DNA of 64,000 nucleotides from positions 29,971,869 to 30,035,868 of the forward strand of contig OZ023267.1 in assembly GCA_964006375.1 (NCBI GenBank). The letters run 5' to 3'. Position 1 is the stretch's first letter. Every line of letters begins with the position of its first letter. Positions 48,989 to 60,861 of this stretch are shown piece by piece. Source of the DNA: Tillus elongatus (taxonomy: Eukaryota; Arthropoda; Insecta; Coleoptera; Cleridae). The position numbers and the translations under genes are program-made. Below the pieces are notes generated by a model. The model did no database searches. It saw only the letters and a program-made list of their open reading frames with translations, and was not told the origin of the DNA.

Positions 48989-51590
48989 TCTCAATGGAGT
49001 CCAGGATAGCGAGCGTAGAAGCGGTAGCGGCACGCCAAACGTGGGAGCAGTATTCGAGGTTTGGCCTTATTTGTGAAATATATAAGGTATATAGATTAGC
49101 CGGTGAAAAGTATTTGCGAGCCCGGAAGAGGAAACCTAATTTCTTAGCCTGCAATTCATGTGACATGTTGGTGCCAATTGAGATTTCGATCCACAGAAAT
49201 GCCAACAAGTGAAAAGGATTCATTACTTTGAATAACTTGGTTGTTCATTTTGATGGGCCTAGGGCTGGTGTATCCCTTATGAGATAGAAGGCAAGACTGA
49301 GATTTGGTGGAGTTGAATTGTACAAGATTTCTACTTCCCCAGGCCAATATTTTTTGGAGATCCACAGATACAGAACCCACCATGAGTCTGCGATCCTCAT
49401 CTAATTGGGCTAAAGAGACAGGCTTAGAATATTGTATATTTGAGTGGAGGGTGCTGTCGTCCGCGTAACTGTGAACTGGGTTGTATGTGCTAGAGAGGAG
49501 GCCATTGATGTGGAGAAGAAACAAAGTAGGGGCTAATGCTGAACCTTGAGGGATTCCTGCATTAATTGGATACAGTTTAGAGGAATGGCCATCCACGACA
49601 ACAGATATGCTCCGGTTGGAGAGGAGATTTGCTGTCCAGGTACAGAGTTTTGGTGGTAGGCCATAGGTTGGATGTTTATTAAGCAGCGCTGCGTGCCAGA
49701 CCTGGTCGAATGCTTTGGATATATCTAGAGCGACAATCTGGGATTTACCGTGTAGTTCCATATACTTGTTCCAAAAATGGTTGACAAAGGAAAGGAGATC
49801 GGCAGTGACCTGCGCTGACGGAATCCATAATGCCCGTCATGGATTAGACTGTGTTTTTCAAGACATTTTAGTAATTCGGTGTTTATATACTTTTCCATCA
49901 CTTTAGAGACGACTGAAAGGAGAGAAATATGCCTGTAGTTTCTAGGAAGCGCTTTGTATCCTTTCTTGGGGACGGGTTGTACTCGAGCAGTTTTCCAGTT
50001 ACTAGGGAATATGCCTGTATTGTAAAATGTCTGAAACAGACGAGTCAGGACAGGACCAAGTTCTGGTGCGCATTTTTTGAGAACAATTGCTGGGATCTCG
50101 TCAAGGCCAGAGACTTTCCTGGTATTAAGTAGAAGAGAGCATCTTTCGTACCTTTTTAGTTTTGAAAATGATATCCGTCATTTTATGCGTGACATTGGGG
50201 ACTGTTGGCGATTGAACATTTGAAGGTGGGTTGAGAGTAGAATTGCCGGCGAACAACCAGGCAAAAAGTTCAGCCTTGTCCAGGACGGTAGAAACAATTT
50301 CATCCCCTGAAACAAGAAGTGGGAACGTGCTCTTGCAGAAATTATTCCCAATAGATTTAGCAAGAGTCCAGAAGGGTTTGCTGCCGTTGGCGCTTGAGAA
50401 GACTTTGTTTTTGATGTGGTTATTAAACGAGTTTTAAAAAAAGTTTTAAAAGCGTTTTGTGACCTTTGACGTTTTCAAGTCTGGCCTTGTCACAGGATTT
50501 AGAGATCCAGGGCTTTTGAGTGGCTGAAGAGGTTTTCTGTGTACGTGAAATAAATAATTCTATGCGAGCTGGGATAATTTCGGTGACGTTTTGTGAGATA
50601 TCAGAGAGATCAGTATGAGAGAAGTAGGCAGACGCTTATGGAAATAAGGAAAAGTAATCTCGCATTTCGTCCCAGTTCGCGGAGTTATAGTGCCAAGCGA
50701 TACGTGGGTGTGATGACTGTGTGACCTCGGGTTGCATTGCGCAGGAAGCAGTGACCACGCCGTGGTCTGAGCGACCAAGGGGGGCGGTGACTGATGTCTT
50801 ATAGCATTCAGGTTTTGTAGTAAGAACCAGATCCAAGGGATTTGAGCTGTGTGTTGGGATGCGAGGAAAATAAGTAGGTTGCTGAACCATATTGGCTAAA
50901 GAATTGCTGACTGCAAAGGCCTCTGCTGCTCTCCCTTGTGGCTCGTTTTTTGAAGGTCCTAGCCATTCCTTATTATGGATATTGAAGTCACTAAGGATAG
51001 GGACCTCGGAGGAAGGATATTCAGAAATCAGATGGTCGGTTTTTGCAGAAAGGTAATCGTAAATTCATCAAAATCGTGCCGGACAAAGTTGTTGTCAGAA
51101 GGTGACCGGTAAATGCAGCAGATGAATTTAGTTGCAGCCCTGAAAGAGATAGAGTTTCATCCAAAGTATGTCTTTTCTTCTAGCTTCTAAATAGGGGAGT
51201 CTGGTGCGTGGTAGACACCTATATGCAATCTAAAGGAAGTAAGGAGCTCATACCCCGGGAAATTATGATGATTAGTGGCTGTTTCGGCACTGATTTGGGT
51301 TTCGGTGAGGAATAGGAGTTGGGGCCTATTCGCCTGGAGGAAATGGTGGACGGAGTTCAGGTTAGAATTTAGGCCACATATATTCGAGAAGGATATGTTA
51401 AATCTTGAGGCCGGCGCCCCCTGCACACCCCTTTCCCGGAGATCCGAATGGAGGGGTATTTTATCTCCGAAATCTTTTGTACAAGGAGGAGCCATCATCA
51501 TTTTTGTTTATAAGGGAAACCAACTCATACACCAGAAACCGGAAACGTCCGTTGGGACTTCACCGGTCCCGTTGATGTAAGGGGTGGTAC
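48987..51590 (-). mobile_element. LINE copy B, 3'-truncated at a (TA)n tract
   Basis: Same family as 22930-24745. On the minus strand it starts with the endonuclease (SNICGLNSNLNSVHHFL, RPQLLFLTETQ; 51501-51187), passes a linker region with SDHGVVTASCAM near 50760, then RT (ALDISKAFDQV, AGIPQGSALAPTLF, SYADDS; 49761-49156) and RPNLEYCSHVW, and stops inside LDSIE at 48987, where (TA)n begins. The last roughly 430 bp of the family, including the 3' end, are missing. Several frameshifts and stops. Confidence 0.88.
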
Positions 51591-51599
51591 CTCCTCGGG

Positions 51600-51990
51600 C
51601 GTGAAAAAATCCTTTACTACCACGTAAAGCAAAAGTCCACTACCACATACCATTGCACCCTGTACTAGAAGTCAGATTTCTTTCGCCAACAGCTTATGTG
51701 GAAAAGTGTTACAGTTAAGGAGAGCAGGGTAAACAATAATGTTTGCATCTGGCCTTTGCCTTTTTCACGCGTTACATGACATAATAACGATTTTTTAATT
51801 GTGTTAATTCAACTTATTTGTGATGTGTGGAATGTATAATAATATTTTTAAGCTATTTTATTTCATTTCTTACACATAGTCTCGTCTGAGACTTACACAT
51901 TTAGCAGAACGTTAATAAAACAAAAATAAATCCTTTAAAATCTTTATCTTGGTTTTCAAACCACTCCCGAAACGGCACATATGACTTCGT
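51600..51990. other. Spacer, nothing recognised
   Basis: AT-rich, no supported content. Confidence 0.4.
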
Positions 51991-51994
51991 TGTT

Positions 51995-52450
51995 GATCAA
52001 AAATCGTTTACTTTTCAAATATTTTTTTGAACTTTGGGATAGGGCGGGCGGTCAACCAATTAAAAATTAATTTGATCGACTATTTCTGCTGTGCAATCAA
52101 GGACTTGTGAGCAGGGGCGTCGTCTTGCAAAAGAACACACCTTTGGTCAGTTTTCCGCGCTGTTTTTCCCAAAATCTTCTCACTCAATTTAGTAGTTAGC
52201 AACTCACTCTATGCTTCTATGACAGTTCTACCTTGTTTCAGAAAATCTAGCAGAATTAGCCCATCTTGGTCACAGAAAACTGAAGCAAGAACCTCGCCAG
52301 CTAACCTTTGAACACGGAATTTTTTCGGCCGTGGAAAACCGAAATGTTTCCACTCTGTTGATTGGTCTTTAGATCTCCAGGCTTATTACCGTTATCGTTC
52401 ATGTGTAGAACTGCCTGTTTTATGTATGCATTGTTTCCCCTACGTCTTGA
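51995..52450 (-). pseudogene. Mariner (DD34D-type) transposase fragment
   Basis: The minus strand reads, with breaks, a Trp-Lys-His block (near 52345), AGEVLASVFCDQDGLILLDF (first catalytic Asp region) and LLQDDAPAHKS (second Asp region), the order and wording of classical mariner transposases and distinct from the DD41D copies. The C-terminal third is not recognisable. Confidence 0.72.
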
Positions 52451-52569
52451 CTCATTCAGGTGCTTACATAAAACTTTCCGGTCTTTTAATTCCGTTTTAG
52501 TGCAATCATTGTTTATTAGTTGCCTTTAGTTGATTGACGTTTTTCAGTATTGCCTCCTTCTGTACATAT

Positions 52570-54879
52570 TGTTACAAAGCACTTCAATAGACGTAGGTGC
52601 GGTGTTGCCACATCTCCCGAATTTCCCCAACATCTGTGAATTTTTGCACAGTCTGGCAACACCGCCTCACCACCCCCCTGGGGTGCCTGGGGTGACCCCC
52701 CTCAGGCGAAGTCTCAACCCTCTAGGACCAGAGATAACGAAGTTACCAACTTGTACCCCGTCGGAACGGATAACTGAGGTCTGCACATTCCGAACACCCT
52801 GTATACGCAGAGAACCCTTACACCCTGTATACGCAGAGAGATCTTATAGTTCGAGAAACATCTCTTGTGTAACATAGGAGTGGTGACCACATTTGGATCA
52901 TTCTGTATATACATCCCCCTGTATACACACGGGACCGATCTGTATTCACAGAACCTTCTAGTAAAAGAAGGTCCTGGAACGTTCTGGAATGGAACGCTCT
53001 AGAAAGGAGGGGAAGGTACGGCGAGTATATAAAAGCGAAAGCAAGCCAGCCCAAGTTAGTTCAGTTCAGTAAGAGAATGTGGTAGTGACTTGAAGAAGCA
53101 GTGTAAAGTGTTAAGAGAGTAGCTACTGTAGTACCAGTGTAGAGACTTGTGTGCAGATTAGTAATTGTAGACAGTAAATTAAGTGTTTTGTGAGAGAGAC
53201 ATTCTAGAAATTTTATTGTATCCATATTTAGTAGTGATGGGAAAAACTGTTATATTGCTTTAACAGGTCGCACCTGTTACTGTTATTTAGAAATAACAGT
53301 TAAATATAACAGGTGGAAATTAACAGTAGGAACTATGAATTATTAAGAATTCCACGTAGACGTAGTAACAGTAGCTGAACCCGTCCGGTGGTGTAGTTGG
53401 GTAATGTTTAAAATAAAATATATTCTTATATTATGTTTAAAACAATTAATAAATTTTTTGTTAAAAAAATGATGGAGGTTTTTTTTGGGTATTCATCACT
53501 AATAATAATTTGGTAAAAAATTCAACAATGCAGAATTTCTTTCGAATTTTCTTAACTAATTAAGTATTAGTTAAGCATTGAGCTTGAAAACCTCTATAGC
53601 TATCTTTTCCTTGAAAATGAGAGCTATATGAAATACATGAATTATTGTAAGCAAAAAATAAATATTTAAAAAAAAATTAAAACTAATTTTTTTCTCTCTA
53701 CCTATAGGGCGAAGTGTGTCTGGTTTCAACTATACCGGGTACAGGGAATATTTTTATAATTTCATTAAAATTGGTACTGTTTCTGAGATTTTTTAAGTTT
53801 CAGCGATTTTTTATTTTGCAGTAGTAATAAAAAAAGATGTTTAAAATCGGACCTATTTCTTAGATTTTCAAAGTGAAAAGTAAAAAGGAATATTGATTTA
53901 TTAGTTACATAAGGCAAAGAAGAATGAGCAAAAAACTACCTAATATAATATAATACCTAAGGACACGTTAAAGCATAACTGTACGTTTGTATACATATCA
54001 GTTTTTTCTTAAAACAAAAATGCCATCAGCATATCGAGTTATCTAATGAAGATTGAGTTTACGTCAACGACTATGTGATTATTTTTTTATATACGCGGTG
54101 ACCTGATTTTATTTTTACAATGATATAGTTCATTTTTAATAATTTTCACTTGCTACATATACAGCCTTTTTATTTACATTTTTCATATTTTGTGTTTGTT
54201 TATAAATTGTAAATATATGTGTGTGTCTTGTGTGAATCAACAACCTGTCAAAATTTAAGAGTTTCATTGTACCGACGACCCTACGTTCCCAAAGCTGTGA
54301 GCACACTAGTATAAAGTAGTATGTTATGAAGTAAAGTCCGCTCTATACTCTATACCCCATTCCCAGTCTCATGTCCATTCATCCTGTTATAACAGTTGCG
54401 GATGAAAACAGTATTATGTTATGAAGTAAAGTCCGCTCTATACCCCATTCCCAGTCTCATGTCCATTCATCCTGTTATAACAGTTGCGGATGAAAACAGA
54501 AGTTGCTTCATCGTAGCAGTGCAACAGAAACAGATGCGACAACAGAAACAGATACGACTCCGAGTTCTAGTGTACAGCGCAACAGCATCCCCTCCACTGT
54601 ACCTGTTATTTGTATATATCCATAACAGGTTGTTACTGTTACGGCTCGACAACAGTTTAAATACGACTCCGAGTTCTAGTGTACAGCGCAACAGCATCCC
54701 CTCCACTGTACCTGTTATTTGTATATATCCATAACAGGTTGTTACTGTTGCGGCTCGACAACAGTTTAAATATAACAGACTGTTAAATAACAACCCATCA
54801 CTAATATTTAGAGTGTAAATAAAGTTGTTTTGTTAAAATTAAAAGTCTCACTTATCCAGAACCCGGAGAAAACGCAACA
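52570..54879 (+). repeat. Solo gypsy LTR split by a hAT insertion
   Basis: Starts TGTTACAAAGC and ends ACGCAACA, homologous end to end (about 730 bp after removing the insertion) to the 746-bp LTRs in the opposite orientation. The flanks are ATAT on both sides (52566-52569 and 54880-54883), so it formed by LTR-LTR recombination at an intact insertion. TATA box GTATATAAAA at 53025-53034 and AATAAA at 54818-54823. Confidence 0.92.
53232..54803. mobile_element. Non-autonomous hAT element (1.57 kb)
   Basis: Termini TAGTGATGGG ... CCCATCACTA are perfect inverted repeats, flanked by the perfect 8-bp duplication ATATTTAG (53224-53231 and 54804-54811), diagnostic of hAT transposition. No transposase ORF. 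Both ends are dense in taacag/ctgtta motifs, likely transposase-binding sites. Near the right end two direct duplications occur: about 50 bp at 54362 and 54450 (catgtccattcatcctgtta), and about 110 bp at 54553 and 54663 (cgactccgagttctagtgta). Confidence 0.93.
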
Positions 54880-54899
54880 ATATATATTTAACTCTACCA

Positions 54900-55540
54900 T
54901 AAACGCTTTATTCTTCTGTCATGCTTTCACACCCTGTAAACATCGTTAGCTGTGGCTGCGTTAACATCAATTGCCAAAACAGGCTTCAACTTTTTAATGA
55001 CAAAATCTGCCTTTCCTCATATTCAACTTTGCTTATACTGAATATAATAATATCTGCAAATCTGCTTAGGATAAATGCCTTGAAAACAAAATTGCATTTT
55101 ATCTCGCCAAAGTGACCTACAAGGCCCAGAAGTTCTGATGACTGGCAAAATGCTGCCCCAAAACTCCATCCTCTGCATTGGGTATAACAGTTACAGGGGA
55201 TCTTCTCTGGAACTTACATTTTCAATATTGCAAGGGCAGCAGCAAAGACGCTTGGGTTTCTGTTTCTGCTCAAAAGTTTATCTTAACTCACAACAGCTTC
55301 CTATCATGTATAAAGCACTAATACGCCCAGAGCTGGCGTGCTGCTCAAAATACAGCTTGGTTAATCTTAGATTCTATTCAGGAACGAGCTGTTCGCCTTA
55401 TAGCAGAATCATCTGCCATAGTTGATCTTATTTTTCTAGACTACATGAGAAAGGTTAGTGAGGTCTGCTCTTCTATCGATACTATGCTCCTTAAAAGTTG
55501 CCGACCTTCATTCGGCAAACCCGTTTTAGCCAAAAAGTGC
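54900..55540 (+). pseudogene. LINE relic, RT C-terminal region
   Basis: Around 55200-55440 the plus strand reads, over several frames, FNIARAAAKTLGF, QLPIMYKALIRPELACCS and SIQERAVRLIAESS, the C-terminal RT region of the same broad LINE group as copies A and B but from another family. The stretch 54900-55140 may be its linker, though no motif is visible. Confidence 0.65.
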
Positions 55541-55604
55541 ACGCTTTCAGTGTTACAATTGTCAAACAGTTGATTGTCGTTTTTTTTTTCACAGCGTACC
55601 TAGA

Positions 55605-55815
55605 CTTTGTGTTTGAACACGAAGTTGTACAGCATTTCGTGTTTAAACTTGAAATTATACATAGTTTCGAAATTTTCTACAATTCGGTGTCTAAACTATA
55701 AGTTAACTATAATTTCATGTTTAAACACGAAACTATGCATAACTTCATGTTTAAAATGATGTATAATTTCATAATCAAACGCAAAATTATCTATTATAAT
55801 TTCGAGTTTAAAAAC
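55605..55815. repeat. Degenerate tandem palindromic motif upstream of ABCB10
   Basis: About seven copies of a roughly 30-bp unit approximating TTTCRTGTTTAAACNNGAAA followed by TATNCATAA. The core gtttaaac and the flanking ttc/gaa are self-complementary. It ends about 600 bp upstream of the ABCB10 start codon. Confidence 0.6.
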
Positions 55816-56425
55816 ACAAACGCCTGTAAAGTTTTTAGTTAAAGGTGAAATTATGAATATATTCATCTTGTATGCCTTATACCAAGGCGTACTGAGAATT
55901 TGGTTATCGGTGTTTTCTACTACGAAGAAAGATCATCTTTATTTTAAAATTTTGTGCTTGAATTATTCTTGATGCTCGTATATTTGACAACGTTGTTCGG
56001 TGCAGCGCTGTTGCTCACGACTCCACATTCACGACACACCGCAAATCACGAATCACGACTGCTTCGTAAAACAGCTGACAGCTGATCTACGACCTAGAGA
56101 AAAGAGAAAATAAAAAATAAAGTGACAGCGTTGACGTTGACATTGTTTATTATTATTAGTGAATTTTTAGAATTAGGAATTAGGATTTATTTAAATTTAA
56201 ATTTTAAACTGTTTGGAAGTTAGAAGTTTAATGTTTGATGTCGCTGTTAAATTATACGATGATATAATACCAATGACAAGCTAAAATAAAAAGCTAAAAA
56301 ATAATGTAACTTAAATTTTTATTTAACTGTCTGACCCAAATTTAAATATGTGTGTGACTTGTGTGATATAATAACTATTTAAATAAATTTTCAGTAATAA
56401 TTTTTATTCACAAAGTGACTAAAAT
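55816..56425 (+). promoter_or_regulatory. Presumed ABCB10 promoter and 5' UTR
   Basis: Non-coding stretch upstream of the ATG at 56426. The most promoter-like part is the relatively GC-rich 55995-56100, with cagctgacagctg E-box-like motifs. No TATA box could be chosen confidently, and the transcription start is not determinable here. Confidence 0.4.
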
Positions 56426-56762
56426 ATGTATCTATGTTCCCTAGCGCTATGTCGCCATAACCTCAATACATTGAAACATTGGAACACCAGCAATTCATTT
56501 CTCAGCAACATAAGAAGACGAATGTCACAGAAAGTGAGTCAGAATAAAAGCTACTTAGCGGTTAATATCCCAGACAATGGACCGACTCCTACGAATAGAG
56601 GCTTCTGGGGCTTCTTCAGACGGAGGACTGCAACTAATGTGGCGAAACCAGAGATAGTTAAGTCGGATAAGGTCCTCATAGCAACAGCCAAACCAGGTAT
56701 TAAGAAATCTGAGCTGCGTAGGTTGTTTTCATTGGCCAAGCCAGAGAAATGGAGATTGATAG
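56426..56762 (+). CDS. ABCB10: Mitochondrial ABC half-transporter (ABCB10-type), exon 1
   Basis: First coding exon: ATG at 56426 to a donor GTAAGC at 56763, phase 1. The first roughly 50 residues are rich in Arg, Ser and Asn with few acidic residues (SFLSNIRRRMSQKVSQ), typical of a matrix-targeting presequence for the inner membrane. The exon ends KKSELRRLFSLAKPEKWRLI, the conserved segment just before the first transmembrane helix of ABCB10 proteins. ABCB10 is an inner-membrane ABC half-transporter, acting as a homodimer and linked to haem biosynthesis and oxidative-stress protection. A downstream ATG (56522, MSQKVSQN) is less likely because it would shorten the presequence. Confidence 0.82.
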
Positions 56763-56835
56763 GTAAGCACTTAATCGGCTAAAAACGCTGTTAATAAATC
56801 ATACTACATTTCCATTTTAAATATATCATACAAGA

Positions 56836-59291
56836 AGATATTTCGGTAATCCTGTCTTGTAGAAATCTCTTTAGTAAACACACAATTCGGGTGAAATCGG
56901 AACGTGAAGTGGACGCTGTACGATGTGCACTGTTGCCAGATGAGTATTAGCAAGGGTCATTTTAAATATAGAAGGAAATCAAGGGGTGAACAAATGTTTT
57001 TATAATGTAAATAAATTATAATATGGCGTCATCTACATAAATCGAATTTGACATATTTTGCGAAAAGCAGTAGGAAAACTGAAATGTAAACAGTTAATTT
57101 TCAGCCATGGTGGTCCAGGGGGAAAAACGTGGGCGTCTCCTCCCTTTTTAGGTACATCAGTAACATCAACAGAGGTTTGTGATTGAGCAAGGTAATCTGC
57201 ACGTTCCCCCCTTCCCAGGGGGCGTAAAGCCGTCGGTCCTGTGCCCATGCGATGTTGGGCACGTTAAAGACCTAAATTTCCCGGACAATGAGATGAATGA
57301 ATAACACTTTAGTAAAGTCAATGAAGCAATTTCCGTTGCAAATTGCTCATGATAAATCCAACTATATATGCTAATGGCAAACGGCATGCAATATATTATT
57401 TTGAAATGTCACGCAATGTTTCATGGTCATGAAGCAATTTCTACTGACAATTATCGATGATAAACATAACCGAGAAAATGGCTGAAAATGGGCTTCCCTT
57501 CGAAGTGTTTGTTTTTATTTTAGTGTCCGACCTTAAATGAGTGTGAAAACTGAATGAAGCAATTTCCGTAGCGAATTGCCGATGATAGATACAACTGCAT
57601 AGGCTAATAGTAAACGGTAACCAGTATATTATTTTGAAAAATCGCAATGTTTCATGGTGATGAAGCAATTTCTACTGACAATTGTCGATGATAAACATAA
57701 CCGTGGAAATGGCTCAAAATGGGCTTCCCTTCGAAGTGTTTGTTTATATTTTAGTTTCCAACCTTAAATGAGTATGAAAAGTGAATGAAGCAATTTCCGT
57801 TGCGAATTGTCGATGATAAATACAGTTGTATTTATGCTAATAGCAAACGGTATCCAATTGATTATTTTGAAAAGTCGCAATGTTTCATGAAATTTTTCAA
57901 AATAATTTTTCAAAATAATATACTGAATACCGTTTGCTATTAGCATACAGGGTTGTATTTATCATGGACAATTCGCAACGGAAATTGCTTCATTCACTTT
58001 TCATACTCATTTGACGTTTTAACGTTGGAAACAAAAATATAAACAAACACTTCGAAGGGGAGCCCATTTTGAGCCATTTTCTCGGTTATGTTTATCATTG
58101 ACAGTTGTCAGTAGAAATTGCTTCATTACCATGAAACATTGCGCGACTTTTCGAAATAATATATTGCATGCCGTTTGCAATTAGCATATACAGTTGGATT
58201 TATCATCAGCAATTTGCAACGGAAATTGCTTCATTGACTTTACTAAAGTGTTATTCATTCACCTCACTGTCTGGGAAATTTGGGTCTTTAACGTGCCCAA
58301 TATCGCATGGGCACGGGACCGATGGCTTTACGTCCCCTGGAAAAGGTGGAACGTGCAGATTACCTTGCTCAATCACAATGGCATAACCTCTGTTGATGTT
58401 AGTGATGTACCTAAAGAGGGAGGAGAGGCCCACGTTTTCCCCCCTGGACCACCATGGCTGAAAATTAACTGTTTACATTTCCGTTTTCCTACTGCTTATA
58501 TACTGGTTACCGTTTACTATTAGCCTATGCAGTTGTATCTATCATCGGCAATTCGCTACGGAAATTGCTTCATTCAGTTTTCACACTCATTTAAGGTCGG
58601 AAACTAAAATAAAAACAAACACTTCGAAGGGAAGCCCATTTTCAGCCATTTTCTCGGTTATGTTTATCATCGACAATTGTCAGTAGAAATTGCTTCATGA
58701 CCATGAAACATTGCGTGACATTTCAAAATAATATATTGCATGCCGTTTGCCATTAGCATATATAGTTGGATTTATCATGAGCAATTTGCAACGGAAATTG
58801 CTTCATTGACTTTACTAAAGTGTTATTCATTCATCTCATTGTCCGGGAAATTTAGGTCTTTAACGTGCCCAACATCGCATGGGCACAGGACCGACGGCTT
58901 TACGCCCCCTGGGAAGGGGGGAACGTGCAGATTACCTTGCTCAATCACAAACCTCTGTTGATGTTACTGATGTACCTAAAAAGGGAGGAGACGCCCACGT
59001 TTTTCCCCCTGGACCACCATGGCTGAAAATTAACTGTTTACATTTCAGTTTTCCTACTGCTTTCCGCAAAATATGTCAAATTCGATTTATGTAGATGACG
59101 CCATATTATAATTTATTTACATTATAAAAACATTTGTTCACCCCTTGATTTCCTTCTATATTTAAAATGACCCTTGCTAATACTCATCTGGCAACAGTGT
59201 ACATCGTACAGCGTCCACTTCACGTTCCGATTTCACCCGAATTGTTTGTTTACTAAAGAGATGTCTACAACACAGGATTACCGATATTTCT
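56836..59291. mobile_element. Large composite foldback/palindrome in ABCB10 intron 1
   Basis: The outer arms pair 56836-57640 with about 58490-59291 (coordinate sums near 116127) at very high identity; translated segments 57033-57248 and 58879-59094 are identical. Inside each arm a roughly 250-bp unit (tgaagcaatttcYgttgcga, aacataaccg, gggcttcccttcgaagtgtt) recurs in tandem, and a further internal symmetry centre lies near 57905. The arms also contain a SINE body (57148-57300). No transposase. Termini pair atatttcggtaatcctgt with its inverse at about 59270-59288. Confidence 0.88.
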
Positions 59292-59940
59292 TTCTTAAGT
59301 AGATAATATTCTCATTCCACTAGTCCAAATGTTCATTTCTTGTACAGAGCTGTAATTCGTGACACATTTTAGGGGCATGTTTGATGATTAGCTGTGGTCA
59401 TAGTTTGTTAATATACAATGTCATGACAGTACTTATTCTATCTTGTCATAAATAGGAAAACTGAAATTTAATCTCGCCCTTAAGTTAATGTAGGTATATT
59501 AATTACATGCATGTAATAATACAGAAAGCATGAACCCGAGTCATGTGATATCACCTTGTGGGTCTGATTTTTTTATACTGTTAACTGGAAATCAATTTCA
59601 CAAGTATTGATACATAATGGGTAATCCTCAAGATTGACACTTTAAGGATCAGCGAATATTTGCACGCGTTCTGAAGCATCGCTTGGCAGTTTGAATTTCA
59701 CACAGCATTGCCACGTCAAATTCTAGAATCAATAATTATATTAAATTAGTTAAAATAACTATATCAAATAAAGATTTTCCTTTAGTATATAGAATTAATG
59801 CCATTGAATAATAACATTCTTTACTGAAGAAAATAAGTTTTGAGTTGTGAAAAAAATATTGTGACAGTAATGTATTATTGAAATGTATTTGTATTTTGTC
59901 TCTTTAACGTCAGTATATTTCTGCAACTATGACCAATCAT
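59292..59940. other. Intronic spacer, nothing recognised
   Basis: AT-rich sequence in ABCB10 intron 1 without repeat modules that I can assign. Confidence 0.45.
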
Positions 59941-59944
59941 TGAC

Positions 59945-60195
59945 ACCATGGAGCAGTTTCGCCTCACTTGGAAATTTGGCCGAATCTCTTCCTTTCTGTA
60001 AGGATTAAGGATTTTTAGGTGCTCAACATCGCGTGGTACACAGGAACGACGGCTTCACGCCTTCTCCAAAGAGCGGAATCTGCAGGCATTCAAATATAAA
60101 AGAAACATAATTTAATGTTTATACTGGGATTTGACCGGGAACTTTAGATCCAGAGGCACACGTTATTACTCCTGGATCATTGAGACAGCAAGTGC
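59945..60195 (-). repeat. SINE copy, minus orientation, with tRNA head
   Basis: Read in reverse, a tRNA-like head (caggagtaataacgtgtgcc ... gtcaaatccc) at 60195-60130 is followed by body blocks including cacgcgatgttgagcacc and gaggcgaaactgctcca. Diverged. Confidence 0.7.
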
Positions 60196-60282
60196 CTCAT
60201 ACAAGAATATTTTGCCTTGACATATGAGCATTGGGTCCATTATTTATAATAAAAGCTAAATAAATGTTTATAATTTTGTCAT

Positions 60283-60445
60283 AAAAATTCTATGCGATGT
60301 TAGGTAGGGCATGTAAGTGATTGTACCCTCCTTACAGAAAGGAAGAGATTTCGCAAAATTTCCAACATAGTGAGGTGAAACTGCTTCCAAGTGTCTGTGA
60401 TTGGTCATATTAACGGAAATAGACTGATGTTGAAGACACAAAATA
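60283..60445 (+). repeat. SINE body fragment
   Basis: atgcgatgttaggtagggca, gtaccctccttacagaaagg, gaggtgaaactgcttccaag, cggaaatagactgatgtt: the distal body of the same SINE family without a head. Confidence 0.75.
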
Positions 60446-60642
60446 CAAATACATTCCAATAATACATACGGTCACAATATTTTTTTCACCACACAAACTT
60501 ACTTTCTTTAGTAAATAATTTTTGAGAATGTTATATCTAGCCCTTTCAGGATGGCAGCACTTTGTAGGCTTCGTGCCATACAGATGGAAGTTTTAACAGT
60601 GGCAGACAGGCGGCTGATGACTATATTCGTCACTATGGAAAA

Positions 60643-60861
60643 TAGATTAGATTAGATTAGATTTATTGTAAGTGGGCTATTCCAGTCCCTCCACTGCAAC
60701 CTTAGGTCTATTGTGGCTCACGTCTAATTATTTAAATTTCACCCATCAATACCAGCTCCCTGAGGGAGTCGATCTTTTCTTGAGGGTGAAAGTTTGTTTG
60801 GCAGGTGTACTGCCATCTAAGTGAAGTCGCTTGCCCGTTTAGAAGCTCAAAGAGAGATAAC

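Noticed and set aside
57033..59094. Paired identical ORFs of 70-110 codons in the large palindrome as genes
   Set aside because: They are identical because of the inverted repeat, overlap a SINE body, and lack any recognised domain.
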